This document shows, one piece after another, positions 15,996 through 17,601 of a DNA stretch of 17,601 bases. The notes beneath the pieces are model-generated. The model saw nothing but the letters and a program-made list of their open reading frames with translations, did not search any database and had not been told where the DNA came from. How positions within the stretch are numbered: position 1 is the first letter of the stretch; each line of letters begins with the position of its first letter. Source of the stretch: Termitomyces sp. T153 (lineage: Eukaryota; Basidiomycota; Agaricomycetes; Agaricales; Lyophyllaceae); NCBI GenBank assembly GCA_018296165.2, contig JACKQL020000278.1:1-17601 (forward strand), written 5' to 3'. The position numbers were made by a program, and so were the translations under genes.

Positions 15996-17601
15996 TTAAA
16001 AATCCTTAGAGGAAGATTTCTGTCCCTCAGGACTAGCTGTGTTCCTTGTGTTGACCAACACACTGAGCATCTCAGCCATTTTATTGAAACCTTTCTCCAA
16101 GTCCCCCAAGCAGTCTGACTCCTTATATTGAATGCACTCTAGCATGTCATCCCTGGTGTCTCTAGCAGAGTTTACATAGGTAGAGTAAGTGACGGTCTCT
16201 GAAGGGGCATCTTCTGGCCATCCAAAATACATGTTCACTTGCTTATCATGTACCTGTGCTAGTCTAGCATGAGGAGATATACCAGCAGGATCCCTAGGCA
16301 AAGGAGCACCATTAAGTAGTCTGGCTCTCCCTTCCAACAATATGATCCAACCTTTTTGTACATCTCCCTTGATAACTTCACACTCTGAGATTCTATGTCC
16401 AGTTTGCCAACAATAGAAGCAAGTAACACCACTTCTCCCAGAAGTTGGAAATGTAGGAGGCCCTTCTGTCCTTATACCCTGGCTCCCTTTGGTATTCAAA
16501 AAGGTATTGCACATGTCCAACTGACCAGCTTGCAAAGCTTGCATGGTACTCTGGATGCTCCCCATTTGTTTCCTAATGGTAACCACAGCATCTTCTAGAT
16601 GAGCCATTTTCTCCTCCACTTCTTCCTCCTTAATATTCCCCCTACTAGTTTCCTTTTTCTCTACTCTCATATCTCTAGGGCTCCTTATAGTAGCACCATC
16701 TATCAAGGTCCCTACTATTGTTAGCACTTCTGATAGGTCATACTTGTTGTCCTTGTGCCTGTTTATAGCAGGGTCTTTGTAGTGGCCATATCTACTGATC
16801 AACCTTTCCTCAATCACATCTCCAAAAGCTGGTGTAAAGCATCCCAAGTATTTGTCTACCAGAGACCCATTCCCAGTGACATTAGCCAACTTCTTAGCCT
16901 CAGCTCTAAATTTCCTTATTAGAGGATGGATTTCTATAGTGTCATTCCTACTAAGTCTGGCATGTTCTCTGCAGATTCTGTCCAGATTTGCAACACTACC
17001 TGTGTCATCCACTGCTTCTGAATAAGACTCCTTGATCTCTTTCTCAAAAGCAGATCAAGTATAGTCATCTTCAAAGGAATAAAAGCCCAGCCATTCCTGT
17101 TCAGTCTGAGCATCCACATATTTCAAGATTCTCTTTTTCCTTTCCTTATCTTCTTGGATCCCAGCATGCTCAAACAGAGAGATCATTCTTTGTAAAGAGC
17201 GATGAACCACAGAGGGTTCAGTGTGCTTAAACCTAGGTGCATCCCTGCTGTCAGGCAGTGGTAGTTTGTATCTGATATTTTGCTCTATAATTGAGGTAGT
17301 AGAAACTGGTTGAGTAGTAGGGCAAAGTTCTTTTTGTGAACTTGAAATTACTTTCTCAGTCTGAAGCTTTCTTCTTCTGAGTAAGGTTTCAGGGTCAGGC
17401 AAAAAGGACTTTGAACCACTGCTATTGGTCCTAGTTTCTCTTTTCCTTAATATACTAGAGTTTTTCACTTTGGTTGTAATAACTTCAGGTGTTTTGGGCC
17501 AAGACCCAGGTAGTGCAAAACTAATGTTTCTAGGTTGGACTCCTCATGGAGATCCAAAAGTGAGTTTTGTATTAAAGAACCCCTCACAGTGGGCTCCAGA
17601 T
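15996..17601 (-). pseudogene. Element 2 gag (capsid/nucleocapsid), 5' end outside window
   Basis: A single minus-strand frame extends from the right edge to a stop at 15996, broken by TGA at about 17545 (GSP*GVQ) and about 17054 (DDYT*SAF), both plausible CGA to TGA changes. The N-terminal part is basic and Ser/Thr-rich (ILRKRETRTNSSG). A helical capsid-like region follows: HRSLQRMISLFEHAGI, EQEWLGFYSFEDDY, LDRICREHARLSRNDTIE, HPLIRKFRAEAKKL and LVDKYLGCFTPAFGDVIEER. A coiled-coil-like segment (about 16540-16640, EEKMAHLEDAVVTIRKQMGS) precedes a CCHC zinc knuckle, CFYCWQTGHRISEC (about 16390-16430), which would bind RNA. The protein would form the virus-like particle. The true start and 5' LTR lie beyond 17601. 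Gag and pol are in different frames, separated by a stop at 15996. Confidence 0.85.

Noticed and set aside
1..17601. Prokaryotic features (operons, CRISPR arrays, ribosome binding sites), tRNA or rRNA genes
   Set aside because: No direct-repeat and spacer pattern, cloverleaf or rRNA-like sequence was seen. The coding families and introns are fungal.

Overview
The window looks like repeat-dense, gene-poor DNA from a basidiomycete fungus, probably an agaricomycete. Two pol genes, both on the minus strand, resemble fungal Ty3/gypsy families by motif and residue order. The introns in the one plus-strand gene-like unit are short (46-78 bases) and fungal in style. I see no rRNA, tRNA, CRISPR or prokaryotic operon, and no intact host gene.

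Layout, oldest to youngest layer. (1) Element 1 (about 582-5372, minus) is a decayed chromovirus: RT, RNase H, integrase and chromodomain, then a polypurine tract and the start of its 3' LTR. It lacks gag and protease in this window. A 1103-bp solo-LTR-like insert (1478-2580, TSD GGGT) splits its integrase, and a 160-bp tandem duplication breaks its RT/RNase H junction. (2) Element 2 (5373 to beyond 17601, minus) is a second Ty3/gypsy element from a different clade. It has gag with a zinc knuckle, an aspartic protease, an RT with a YIDD motif, RNase H and integrase. It appears to have inserted into element 1. Its 3' LTR (called LTR C here) is split between 5373-5834 and 8174-8517. A solo LTR of the same family sits inside its own pol (13553-14569, TSD ACAC). 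(3) A solo LTR of a third family (LTR B, TGTCACRACCC...TGACA, minus) landed in LTR C with TSD AGTAA. (4) A second LTR B, in the opposite orientation (6920-8058), landed inside the first with TSD GGGGC. Another LTR B copy runs off the left edge (1-567).

The most interesting unit is at 8684-9976 on the plus strand. It is an intron-containing, now broken coding unit of unknown function, lying between the end of element 2 pol and its 3' LTR and antisense to the element. If it belongs to the element, it is an antisense accessory ORF. Its introns would survive retrotransposition because they cannot be spliced from the sense RNA.

CpG content follows the nesting order. By hand I count about 36 CpG in 460 bp of the youngest LTR, but only 2 in 16021-17601 and 2 in 8180-10080. 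Many in-frame stops are TGA where the family has Arg (CGA). This fits decay of methylated CpG in silenced transposons. All coding units here are pseudogenes.
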